A stretch of DNA of 5,213 nucleotides. Source: Devosia sp. Lineage in GTDB: Bacteria; Pseudomonadota; Alphaproteobacteria; Rhizobiales; Devosiaceae. Every line of letters begins with the position of its first letter. Positions within the stretch are counted from its first letter, which is position 1. Of the stretch, positions 1 to 5,213 are shown in pieces. The position numbers and the translations under genes were made by a program. The notes under the pieces are model-generated. The model was not told the DNA's origin. It was given only the letters and a program-made list of their open reading frames with translations, and did not search any database. The stretch is taken from positions 1 through 5,213 of the forward strand of contig JAQGJI010000012.1 in NCBI GenBank assembly GCA_028290685.1. Reading direction: 5' to 3'.

Positions 1-315
1 CTCAGGCCGCAAGCGCCAGGGAGAGCCATGCAGTCCGGCGACATAGACAATCGACTCAAAACGCTGTTCGACGCACTGCGTATGCCAGACTCCAAGGAAG
101 AACTTGGAGGCTATGACAAACCTGGCGAGGACGAAGCCCCCTTCTATTGTTTAATGACTGACGACAAGCTCATCACCAAGATTGCAGTCGAGACTGATCG
201 GCTCTTGGAACCTACTGCTGCCGATAGAGAGAATAATGATAATGATAGTCGCCTTGTCATCACCGTACGGCTCAAGCCCTACGACATGAATTGGGATAAC
301 CTCAATTTTTCTTAG
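1..315 (+). CDS. RusA-like endonuclease-fold protein, C-terminal part (5' end outside window)
   Basis: The reading frame is open from base 1 to the TAG at 313-315, giving 104 residues. The ATG at 28 has a purine-rich stretch upstream (GGGAGAG) and could be a start. However, the preceding codons (LRPQAPGRA) read like protein, and the conserved motif begins only four residues after that Met, so I take the gene as truncated by the window edge. Counting from that Met, the motif D5-x-D7-N8-x-x-K11 followed by LFDAL and then D45-D46 resembles RusA, whose essential residues are D70, D72, K76 and D91. The gap between the acidic clusters is longer than in E. coli RusA. RusA cleaves Holliday junctions. 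Whether this protein does is unknown, because related proteins are usually annotated as hypothetical. Its GC is about 50%, against about 65% in the ABC genes, which fits acquisition by transfer. Family assignment is moderate; function is inferred. Confidence 0.7.
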   Translation, partial: LRPQAPGRAMQSGDIDNRLKTLFDALRMPDSKEELGGYDKPGEDEAPFYCLMTDDKLITKIAVETDRLLEPTAADRENNDNDSRLVITVRLKPYDMNWDNLNFS

Positions 316-443
316 GGAGTATCGTTTTGCTCGTCTGCATTGCCGCAATGTGGACAAGTGAGGCCGTTCGCCCAAATGCGACCATCAACAAAAGCGTAGG
401 CAGCTTCTTCGCTATGAAAGTGCGGGGCGACGAGAACGGACAT
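312..443 (-). pseudogene. Truncated IS1595-family transposase, N-terminal 43 codons
   Basis: From the ATG at 443-441 the protein begins MSVLVAPHFHSEEAAYAFVD and continues through RIWANG to TCPHCGNADE, the characteristic N-terminus of IS1595/ISXO2-like transposases. These begin with an HFH...EEAAYA segment and the first CPHC half of a zinc ribbon. After GNADE the similarity stops, and four foreign residues (roughly NDTP) lead to TAA at 314-312. Intact members are around 300 residues, so the second zinc-ribbon half and the whole catalytic domain are missing and it cannot transpose. The frame stays open upstream of this ATG, but the family start and an AAGGAG sequence 8 bases before it fix the start here. 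It overlaps the last four bases of the RusA-like gene on the opposite strand. Confidence 0.75.
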
Positions 444-451
444 GAGCTTAA

Positions 452-457
452 CTCCTT
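452..457 (-). promoter_or_regulatory. Ribosome binding site of the transposase fragment
   Basis: On the minus strand the sequence AAGGAG lies 8 bases before the ATG at 443. This is a near-ideal Shine-Dalgarno site and decides the start among several upstream in-frame options. Confidence 0.7.
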
Positions 458-464
458 GTCCAAT

Positions 465-492
465 CTTATACATCAGCCATTGGGTACGGCAA
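465..492 (-). promoter_or_regulatory. Candidate sigma-70 promoter of the IS transposase
   Basis: On the minus strand a -35 box TTGCCG (492-487, 4/6 to consensus) is separated by 16 bases from a -10 box TATAAG (470-465, 5/6). Transcription would start near 458, almost at the ribosome binding site, giving a very short leader. The -35 box lies inside a GGGTAC/GTACCC inverted repeat. This is a pattern match by eye only. Confidence 0.45.
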
Positions 493-516
493 GTATAGTA
501 CCCTCCCCTCGAGGGG
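482..516. repeat. Adjacent inverted repeats at the presumed IS end
   Basis: Two perfect dyads lie side by side. GGGTAC at 482-487 pairs with GTACCC at 498-503 (6-bp stem, 10-base loop), and CCCCTCGAGGGG at 505-516 is a 12-bp perfect palindrome. They sit between the transposase promoter and the end of the left-hand ABC gene. They could be part of the IS terminal repeat, a transposase operator, or a hairpin protecting the 3' end of the ABC mRNA. No T-run follows on the minus strand, so this is not a standard intrinsic terminator. Confidence 0.5.
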
Positions 517-552
517 CACGGTGTCGGCTGGGCGATCAGGCAGCGATCTAAA

Positions 553-2421
553 TCACTGCGCCGCATCCAGGTTCAGGAAGCCACCCGACTGGCGCTCCCA
601 GAGGCGGGCATATTGGCCGTTGAGGGCGAGCAGTTCGGCGTGGGTGCCTTGCTCGATGATGGAGCCTTTTTCCAGCACGACGAGCCGGTCCATGGCGGCG
701 ATGGTGGAGAGGCGGTGGGCGATGGCGATGACGGTCTTGCCGGCCATCATGCGCTCCAATTGCTCCTGAATGGCGGCTTCTACCTCGCTATCGAGGGCGG
801 AGGTTGCCTCGTCCAGGACCAGGATGGGCGCATCCTTGAGCAGGACCCGGGCAATGGCGACGCGCTGACGTTGGCCACCCGACAACTTGACGCCACGCTC
901 GCCCACTTGGGCGTCGTAGCCCGTGCGCCCGCGAAAATCGACAAGGTTGGCGATGAACTCGTCGGCCTCGGCCATCTGGGCGGCATTAAGCAGATCTTCC
1001 TCGCTGGCATCGGTGCGCCCGAACACGATATTGGCCCGCACCGAGCGATGCAGCAGCGCCGTATCCTGGGTCACGACGCCGATATTGCTGCGCAGCGAGG
1101 TCTGCGTGACGCCGGTGATATCCTGGCCATCGATGAGGATGCGGCCGCTCTCCAGATCGTAGAAGCGCAGCAGCAGGTTGACCAAGGTGGACTTGCCGGC
1201 GCCCGATCGCCCAACCAGGCCAATGCGCTCGCCCGCGGCGACGTCGAGATTGAAGCTTTCGATGACGCCGTTTTCCTTGCCGTAGTGGAAACTGACGTCT
1301 TCGAAGCGAATGCGGCCTTGGGTGACGACCAGCGGCTTGGCATCGGGCTTGTCGACCAGGCCAAGCGGGCGCGCGATGAGTTCGGCGGAATTCTGCGCCG
1401 TGCCGTAGTTGCGCATCAGGCCGTTGAGCTGGTTCATCATGCGGCCCAGAAGATTGTAAAGGCGCAGCACGAGCGAGAGGGTAAAGGCGACGCCGCCGAC
1501 CGACACCAGGCCTTGCGTCCACAGGTGGACCGACAGAACGCCGATGCCGGCAATGGCGATGCCCGAGAGCATGCCCATGGCCGAGCGAACACCCACAAGC
1601 GTGCGGGCAAGCGCCGTCATCGAGGCCAGAAACGTATCAAAGCCACGGCGAACGAAACGATCGTCCTCGTCCTGGGAGCTGAAAAGCTTCAAGGTCTGGA
1701 TGTTGGAAAAGCTGTCAACGATCCGGCCGGTCAGGGCGGAAGCGGTTTCGGCCGCCACCGCCGAGCGCTTGCGCATGCGCGGCACGTAGTACCAGGCCAG
1801 AGCGGAAAATGCGACGATCCACAGCGCCACGGCGGCGCCCAGGCGCCAATCGAGCTGGCCCACCAGCACGAGCGTGGTGATGGCATAGACCGCGATGAAC
1901 CACACGACCTGGAGCGAGGCGACCATGAAATCGCCCACCGCACCGCCGGCCTGCCAAACCTTGCTGGCTATGGCGCCGGAAAAATCGTTCTGGAAGAAGG
2001 TCAGGTTCTGCCGGATGACATGCCGATAGGCCTGCCAGCGCACGAGATTGTAGAAGCCCAGATTGACGGTTTGTTCTTCCACCACGGCCGAGAGCCAGGT
2101 GATAACGAACCGGACTCCAAGAACGACCACCAGCATGATCACCAGCTCACCGCCATTGGCGGCAATCAGCCCGTTCCAGCCCTCGGCCTGGCTGCTCTGG
2201 TCCAGGATATCGACCAGCCGGCCGACATAATAAAACAGCGACGCTTCCACAAGCGCGACGGCACCGCCCAGGATGAGCAAGGCGAGAAACGGAAGTTTGG
2301 CCTGCCGGACATAATGCCAGAAAAAGCGTGGCCCGGAGATGGGTGGCTGCAAATCGGCGGTAGGCCGAAAGGGATCGAGCCAGGATTCAAAGGTCTTATG
2401 GAGGGGCGAAAACAGGCTCAT
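553..2421 (-). CDS. ABC exporter half-transporter, fused membrane and ATPase domains (second gene of the pair)
   Basis: This is an inner-membrane ATP-driven exporter subunit of the MsbA/MdlB class, 622 residues from the ATG at 2421. The membrane domain has six hydrophobic stretches at roughly 44-66, 93-111, 165-187, 194-213, 276-299 and 305-323, with the coupling segment TGRIVDSFSNIQTLKLFS near 231-248. The ATPase domain has an A-loop Tyr near 380, Walker A GRSGAGKST (Lys 410), Q-loop Gln 452, signature LSGGQ 513-517, Walker B ILVLDE (Asp 537, Glu 538) and switch His 569. All catalytic residues are present. The frame extends 17 codons upstream to a TTG at 2472, but the ATG matches the start of the neighbouring paralogue (…FESWLDPF against …FERRLDPY). 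No good Shine-Dalgarno precedes it. The gene lies 209 bases downstream of the paralogue, probably as its heterodimer partner. Substrate is unknown: lipid, drug or peptide export are all possible. Confidence 0.93.
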   Translation of the reverse strand: MSLFSPLHKTFESWLDPFRPTADLQPPISGPRFFWHYVRQAKLPFLALLILGGAVALVEASLFYYVGRLVDILDQSSQAEGWNGLIAANGGELVIMLVVVLGVRFVITWLSAVVEEQTVNLGFYNLVRWQAYRHVIRQNLTFFQNDFSGAIASKVWQAGGAVGDFMVASLQVVWFIAVYAITTLVLVGQLDWRLGAAVALWIVAFSALAWYYVPRMRKRSAVAAETASALTGRIVDSFSNIQTLKLFSSQDEDDRFVRRGFDTFLASMTALARTLVGVRSAMGMLSGIAIAGIGVLSVHLWTQGLVSVGGVAFTLSLVLRLYNLLGRMMNQLNGLMRNYGTAQNSAELIARPLGLVDKPDAKPLVVTQGRIRFEDVSFHYGKENGVIESFNLDVAAGERIGLVGRSGAGKSTLVNLLLRFYDLESGRILIDGQDITGVTQTSLRSNIGVVTQDTALLHRSVRANIVFGRTDASEEDLLNAAQMAEADEFIANLVDFRGRTGYDAQVGERGVKLSGGQRQRVAIARVLLKDAPILVLDEATSALDSEVEAAIQEQLERMMAGKTVIAIAHRLSTIAAMDRLVVLEKGSIIEQGTHAELLALNGQYARLWERQSGGFLNLDAAQ

Positions 2422-2427
2422 GGCCAC

Positions 2428-2456
2428 ACTATCGTGCTGAAAACGCGGTGGCACAA
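2428..2456 (-). promoter_or_regulatory. Weak candidate promoter just before the second ABC gene
   Basis: On the minus strand TTGTGC (2456-2451, 3/6 to the -35 consensus) is followed after 17 bases by GATAGT (2433-2428, 4/6 to the -10 consensus). Six bases then separate the -10 from the ATG at 2421, so transcription would begin at or next to the start codon. That would give a leaderless message and would fit the absence of a Shine-Dalgarno. The match is weak and may be chance. Confidence 0.2.
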
Positions 2457-2497
2457 CCACTGAACGGCCCAATGGAGGCCAGCCGTGCCTGAAACGG

Positions 2498-2538
2498 GGC
2501 GCACCGCCCGGCTTAGCGGTGGCGGATCGTGGTGCGCC
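2498..2538. repeat. Nested inverted repeats upstream of the second ABC gene
   Basis: GGCGCACC at 2498-2505 is an exact inverted copy of GGTGCGCC at 2531-2538 (8 bp, 25-base spacer). Inside it, CACCGC at 2502-2507 pairs exactly with GCGGTG at 2516-2521 (6 bp, 8-base loop). The two hairpins share bases 2502-2505, so they are mutually exclusive in RNA. Confidence 0.5.
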
Positions 2539-2547
2539 AAAGCGGTT

Positions 2548-2604
2548 TGTCCGGGTGGGCCATGGCTGCTGTAGTCCCGCATGGATTGCCCGGACACGCC
2601 GGGC
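2548..2604. repeat. Competing inverted repeats downstream of the first ABC gene
   Basis: GCCCGG at 2588-2593 pairs with CCGGGC at 2599-2604 (6-bp GC stem, 5-base loop) about 27 bases after the stop of the first ABC gene. TGTCCGGG at 2548-2555 pairs exactly with CCCGGACA at 2589-2596 (8 bp, 33-base spacer). The two structures share bases 2589-2593, so only one can form at a time. They could stabilise the 3' end of the first gene's message or cause partial termination. No T-run is present. Confidence 0.5.
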
Positions 2605-2630
2605 CAGGATCGTGGGGGAGATCTGGTCTC

Positions 2631-4478
2631 TTATTGGGCCGCCTCGTCCTGTTCGGCATCAAGGAAGCCGCCCGACTGGCGGTTCCACAGGCTGGCATAG
2701 ATCCCGCCGGTTTCGAGCAATTGGCTATGGGTGCCCTGTTCGACCACCTGGCCCTTGTCGAGCACCACGAGGCGATCCATCATGGCGATGGTGGACAGGC
2801 GGTGGGCGATGGCGATCACCGTCTTGCCTTCCATGAGCAGTTGCAATTGCCCCTGGATCGCGGCTTCGACTTCGCTGTCAAGGGCGGAGGTGGCTTCGTC
2901 CAGCACCAGGATCGGCGCGTTCTTGAGCAGGACGCGGGCAATGGCAATGCGCTGGCGCTGGCCACCGGAGAGCTTCACGCCGCGCTCGCCGACATGGGCG
3001 TCATAACCCTTGCGCCCCTGAAGGTCCGAGAGGCCGGCGATGAAATCGGCGGCTTCGGCCAGTTCGGCAGCTTTCAGCATCATCTCTTCGGTCGCGTCTG
3101 GGCGGCCATAGATGATGTTGTCGCGCACCGAGCGGTGGAGGAGCGAGGTGTCCTGGGTCACTACGCCGATATTGGCGCGCAGGCTGTCCTGCGTCACACG
3201 GGCGATGTCATGTCCATCGATCAGGATGCGGCCCTCTGCCCGGTCATAAAACCGCAGGAGCAAATTGACGATGGTCGACTTACCGGCGCCCGAACGCCCC
3301 ACCAGACCGATTTTTTCGCCCGGCTGGATGTGCAGGTTCAGCCCTTCGATGACGCCGCTGTTCTTGCCGTAGTGGAACGAAACGTTCTCGAACCTGATGT
3401 CGCCCTTGACCACGGGCAGAGCCTTGGCGTCGGGCGCATCGGAGACCACGCGGGGCAGCGAAAGCGATGAAATCCCGTCGCGCACCACGCCGATATTTTC
3501 GAACAAGGCCGACATTTCCCACATGATCCACTGGCTCATGCCCTGAAAGCGCAAGACGAGCGCGGCGGCCACGGCCACCGCGCCCGGGGTCATGTTGCCG
3601 TTCATCCACTGGGCTATGCCGATGGCGCAAACGGCAAACAGCAGGATGCAGTTCATCAAGGTGATGGCCGTTTGCAGGACGGTCACCATGCGCATCTGCT
3701 GGTAGACCGTGCCCAAAAAGCCCTGCATGGCCTCCTTGGCATAGCTCTCCTCGCGGCGCGAATGGGAGAACAGCTTGACCGTTGCAATGTTGGTGTAGCT
3801 ATCCACGATACGCCCCGTCATCATGGAGCGCGCGTCGGCCTGTGCCTCGGAAACCTTGCCCAGCCGCGGAATGAAGTGGCGCAGCAGGGCGACGTAGATC
3901 ACCAGCCAGATCACGAACGGCAAGGCCAGCCAGAGGTCGCTCATGGCAGCCAGAACAATGGCGCCGGCAAAGTAGACCACCACGAAGACGGTTACGTCGA
4001 GGACCTTCATCACCACTTCACGAACGGCCAGCGCGGTCTGCATCAGCTTGGCGCCGATGCGGCCGGCAAACTCGTCCTGGAAATAGCCCATGGACTGGCG
4101 GATCAGGTACCGATGGGTCATCCAGCGAATGCGCTGAGGGAAGTTGCCTAGCAGGGTCTGGTGAATGATCAGGGAATCCGCAAACTGCAGCGCGGGAATG
4201 AGCAGCAGCAGGATTGCGGCCATGATGGCCAGCTTCCAGCCCTCCTGCGCCAGAAAGCTGCGCGGATCGGCCGAACTCAGCCAGTCCACGATCGAGCCCA
4301 TGAAGCCGAACAGGGAAATCTCCAGAATGGCGATCAGCGCTCCAAGCACCGTCATGGTGGCCAGATAACGCTTGGCCCCATCGCTGTAATGCAGGCAAAA
4401 GGCCAGCAGCCCCTTGGGCGGCTCGACCGGGTCGGCGGGGGGATAGGGATCGAGGCGTCGTTCAAACCAAGCGAGCAT
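2631..4478 (-). CDS. ABC exporter half-transporter, fused membrane and ATPase domains (first gene of the pair)
   Basis: This is a second MsbA/MdlB-class half exporter of the inner membrane, 615 residues from the ATG at 4478. Hydrophobic segments lie at roughly 38-60, 83-104, 157-179, 182-202, 268-291 and 297-311, with a coupling segment TGRIVDSYTNIATVKLFS near 221-238. The ATPase domain has Walker A GRSGAGKST (Lys 400), Q-loop Gln 442, LSGGQ 503-507, Walker B ILVLDE (Asp 527, Glu 528) and switch His 559, all intact. A GTG at 4517 would add 13 residues, but GGTGA lies 5 bases before the ATG, and the protein then begins MLAWFERRLDPYP, like its neighbour. By eye its ATPase domain matches the neighbour at about three residues in four. 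The membrane domain is far less similar, so the pair may differ in the surfaces that contact substrate. Heterodimer with the downstream gene is likely but inferred; substrate is unknown. Confidence 0.94.
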   Translation of the reverse strand: MLAWFERRLDPYPPADPVEPPKGLLAFCLHYSDGAKRYLATMTVLGALIAILEISLFGFMGSIVDWLSSADPRSFLAQEGWKLAIMAAILLLLIPALQFADSLIIHQTLLGNFPQRIRWMTHRYLIRQSMGYFQDEFAGRIGAKLMQTALAVREVVMKVLDVTVFVVVYFAGAIVLAAMSDLWLALPFVIWLVIYVALLRHFIPRLGKVSEAQADARSMMTGRIVDSYTNIATVKLFSHSRREESYAKEAMQGFLGTVYQQMRMVTVLQTAITLMNCILLFAVCAIGIAQWMNGNMTPGAVAVAAALVLRFQGMSQWIMWEMSALFENIGVVRDGISSLSLPRVVSDAPDAKALPVVKGDIRFENVSFHYGKNSGVIEGLNLHIQPGEKIGLVGRSGAGKSTIVNLLLRFYDRAEGRILIDGHDIARVTQDSLRANIGVVTQDTSLLHRSVRDNIIYGRPDATEEMMLKAAELAEAADFIAGLSDLQGRKGYDAHVGERGVKLSGGQRQRIAIARVLLKNAPILVLDEATSALDSEVEAAIQGQLQLLMEGKTVIAIAHRLSTIAMMDRLVVLDKGQVVEQGTHSQLLETGGIYASLWNRQSGGFLDAEQDEAAQ

Positions 4479-4483
4479 AAAAA

Positions 4484-4488
4484 TCACC
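4484..4488 (-). promoter_or_regulatory. Ribosome binding site of the first ABC gene
   Basis: On the minus strand GGTGA, part of the anti-Shine-Dalgarno complement, lies 5 bases before the ATG at 4478. It supports that start over the in-frame GTG at 4517. Confidence 0.5.
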
Positions 4489-4660
4489 GCAAAATGGCCG
4501 GACCAGGCTGGTGTCACTGTCGCAGGCAGCCGATGACGGCAAATGCCGGGAGCGCCGTGGCAGACCGGAGCCTATCGGAAATCTGGATAGCGCGCTCGAT
4601 ACGTCCGCACTTGACGCAGAGGAGACACGTGCCGCGACTGGAGAAAGGCCTCGCCCTGTC

Positions 4661-4676
4661 ATCCATATGATTGGAT
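4661..4676. repeat. Operator-like dyad ATCCA-N6-TGGAT
   Basis: ATCCA at 4661-4665 and TGGAT at 4672-4676 form a perfect 5-bp inverted repeat with a 6-base centre (TATGAT). It lies beside the TTGACC box in the divergent control region. The size and position fit a dimeric repressor or activator site. A dyad this short can arise by chance. Confidence 0.25.
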
Positions 4677-4785
4677 AAAAAGGTCAACCCAGGCGGTCGC
4701 AGGCCAGCTAGGATACACCAAAGCACCGAGTCTGCTGTTGCAGCTCCGCCACACTTCATTTCAGACCGACGTGGATCATTCGAAC

Positions 4786-5213
4786 ATGCGTACCGAAACA
4801 GAACACACGATCTATCTCAAGGATTACGCGCCCAGCCCCTATCGCATCACGGCGGTCGATCTCGATTTCAGGATCGAGAGCGAGACCACGCGGGTGCGGG
4901 CGCTGCTGACGATCGAGCCGCGCGAGGATACCGCACCGGGCACCCCGCTGGTGCTCGATGGCGATGAGTTGACGCTGACCTCGATCGCCATAGATGGTGC
5001 GCCCCTGATGCTCTCGGCCTATCTGGCGGACGCCAATTGCCTCACCATTGCCGAACCGCCCTTGCGCCGTTTCGTGCTGGAAACCGAGGTGGTGCTGCGG
5101 CCCGAGGGCAATACCAGGCTGATGGGGCTTTATCGCTCGAGCGGCACCTGGTGTACGCAGTGCGAGCCGGAAGGCTTTCGCCGCATCACCTATTATCTGG
5201 ACCGGCCGGACAA
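4786..5213 (+). CDS. pepN: Aminopeptidase N, family M1, N-terminal part (3' end outside window)
   Basis: This is a cytoplasmic zinc aminopeptidase that removes N-terminal residues from peptides. The frame runs from the ATG at 4786 to the window edge (142 codons), about one sixth of the usual ~880 residues. It opens MRTETEHTIYLKDYAPSPYR and reaches GLYRSSG, CTQCEPEGFRRITYYLDRPD near residues 114-142. This closely follows E. coli PepN (…HDYRAPDYQITDIDL…, …CTQCEAEGFRHITYYLDRPD). Gln 125 and Glu 127 correspond to E. coli Gln 119 and Glu 121, which line the substrate pocket. The zinc-binding HEXXH motif lies beyond the window. An in-frame GTG at 4771 is an alternative start; the ATG is preferred because family members begin MRTE-like, although the Shine-Dalgarno is weak. 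It is divergent from the ABC genes and probably independent of them. Confidence 0.95.
   Translation, partial: MRTETEHTIYLKDYAPSPYRITAVDLDFRIESETTRVRALLTIEPREDTAPGTPLVLDGDELTLTSIAIDGAPLMLSAYLADANCLTIAEPPLRRFVLETEVVLRPEGNTRLMGLYRSSGTWCTQCEPEGFRRITYYLDRPD

Larger units (their letters stand above)
312..516 (-). mobile_element. Remnant of one end of an IS1595-type insertion sequence
   Basis: This stretch carries the start of an IS1595-family (ISXO2-like) transposase with its own promoter and ribosome binding site. The rest of the transposase and the other IS end are missing. The inner break lies near bases 316-331, where recognisable transposase sequence ends and the 3' end of the RusA-like gene lies immediately beyond. 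The outer boundary is not certain. The inverted repeats at 482-516 are plausible terminal sequence, but I cannot confirm the terminal repeat or an 8-bp target duplication from this window. GC is about 50%, lower than in the ABC genes next to it. Confidence 0.5.
2422..2630. other. Structured intergenic gap between the two ABC genes
   Basis: These 209 bases separate the stop of the first ABC gene from the preferred start of the second. That is long for a tightly coupled operon. I see no convincing gene in it. It is GC-rich and holds several perfect inverted repeats, listed separately, that compete with one another. None is followed by a T-run on the minus strand, so there is no classical intrinsic terminator. 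The second gene may be read through from the first or have its own promoter close to its start. Confidence 0.6.
4479..4785. other. Divergent intergenic region between the ABC pair and pepN
   Basis: These ~307 bases separate two divergently read genes and should hold both promoters. On the minus strand TTGACC at 4687-4682 is a good -35 box, but no clear -10 lies 16-18 bases beyond it, so I do not call a full promoter. An A-rich stretch (GGATAAAAAGG) near 4673-4683 and a small dyad at 4661-4676 make this the likeliest control zone. A 50-codon minus-strand frame (4666-4514) crosses it without a Shine-Dalgarno or a recognised family. Nothing else stands out. Confidence 0.5.

Noticed and set aside
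505..516. CCCCTCGAGGGG as an intrinsic terminator of the ABC gene
   Set aside because: The stem would have almost no loop, and no T-run follows in the direction of transcription.
613..2463. Very long open frame (616 codons) on the plus strand
   Set aside because: It is antisense to the ABC exporter gene, whose motifs are unmistakable. Long antisense frames are a common by-product of high-GC codon use, and its protein has no recognisable domain and a Gly/Asp/His-rich composition typical of such shadows.
2529..3470. 313-codon open frame on the plus strand
   Set aside because: It is the same type of antisense shadow, here over the ATPase domain of the other ABC gene. Its sequence resembles the first shadow only because the two ABC genes are paralogues.
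4611..4640. TTGACG box on the plus strand as a pepN promoter
   Set aside because: No -10-like sequence lies 16-18 bases downstream, and the box is about 170 bases from the start codon.
4514..4666. 50-codon minus-strand frame with a CLLCVKC cluster
   Set aside because: It has no Shine-Dalgarno, sits in the divergent control region and matches no family I recognise. A conservation check could revive it.
4161..4670. 169-codon plus-strand frame reaching into the intergenic region
   Set aside because: Most of it is antisense to the ABC membrane domain, and the rest has low complexity and no family features.
4671..4967. 98-codon plus-strand frame overlapping the start of pepN
   Set aside because: It is in a different frame from pepN. 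The pepN frame matches aminopeptidase N throughout, so this is a shadow.

Overview
The window looks like a stretch of chromosome from a high-GC alphaproteobacterium. The order Hyphomicrobiales, for example a Devosia-like genus, is my best guess. This rests on codon use, on the style of the two exporter proteins and on the PepN sequence, and it was not tested by any search. By hand count of sample lines, the core genes run at about 65% GC. The first ~500 bases run at about 50%, which suggests the left edge has a different history.

Layout, left to right. Bases 1-315 (+) hold the 3' end of a gene for a RusA-like protein (Holliday-junction resolvase fold), cut by the window edge. Bases ~312-516 hold the remnant of one end of an IS1595-type insertion sequence. 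On the minus strand it has a promoter, a good ribosome binding site and the first ~39 recognisable residues of the transposase, which then runs into foreign sequence and stops after 43 codons. Bases 553-2421 and 2631-4478, both on the minus strand, encode two paralogous half-size ABC exporters of the MsbA/MdlB type. Each has a six-helix membrane domain fused to one complete ATPase domain. They are separated by 209 bases rich in competing inverted repeats. A ~307-base divergent intergenic region follows. From 4786 to the right edge (+) lies the 5' end of pepN, a family M1 aminopeptidase N.

The two ABC genes are read in the same direction, the right-hand one (2631-4478) first. They probably form a heterodimeric exporter or two related homodimers. 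Both keep every catalytic ATPase motif, so neither is an obviously degenerate partner. Their substrate cannot be read from the sequence. pepN is divergently transcribed and is probably a functionally unrelated housekeeping peptidase.

I found no CRISPR array, RNA gene or clearly new multi-gene system. The points most worth checking are the decapitated IS with intact expression signals, the contrast between very similar ATPase domains and divergent membrane domains in the ABC pair, and the structured gap between them.
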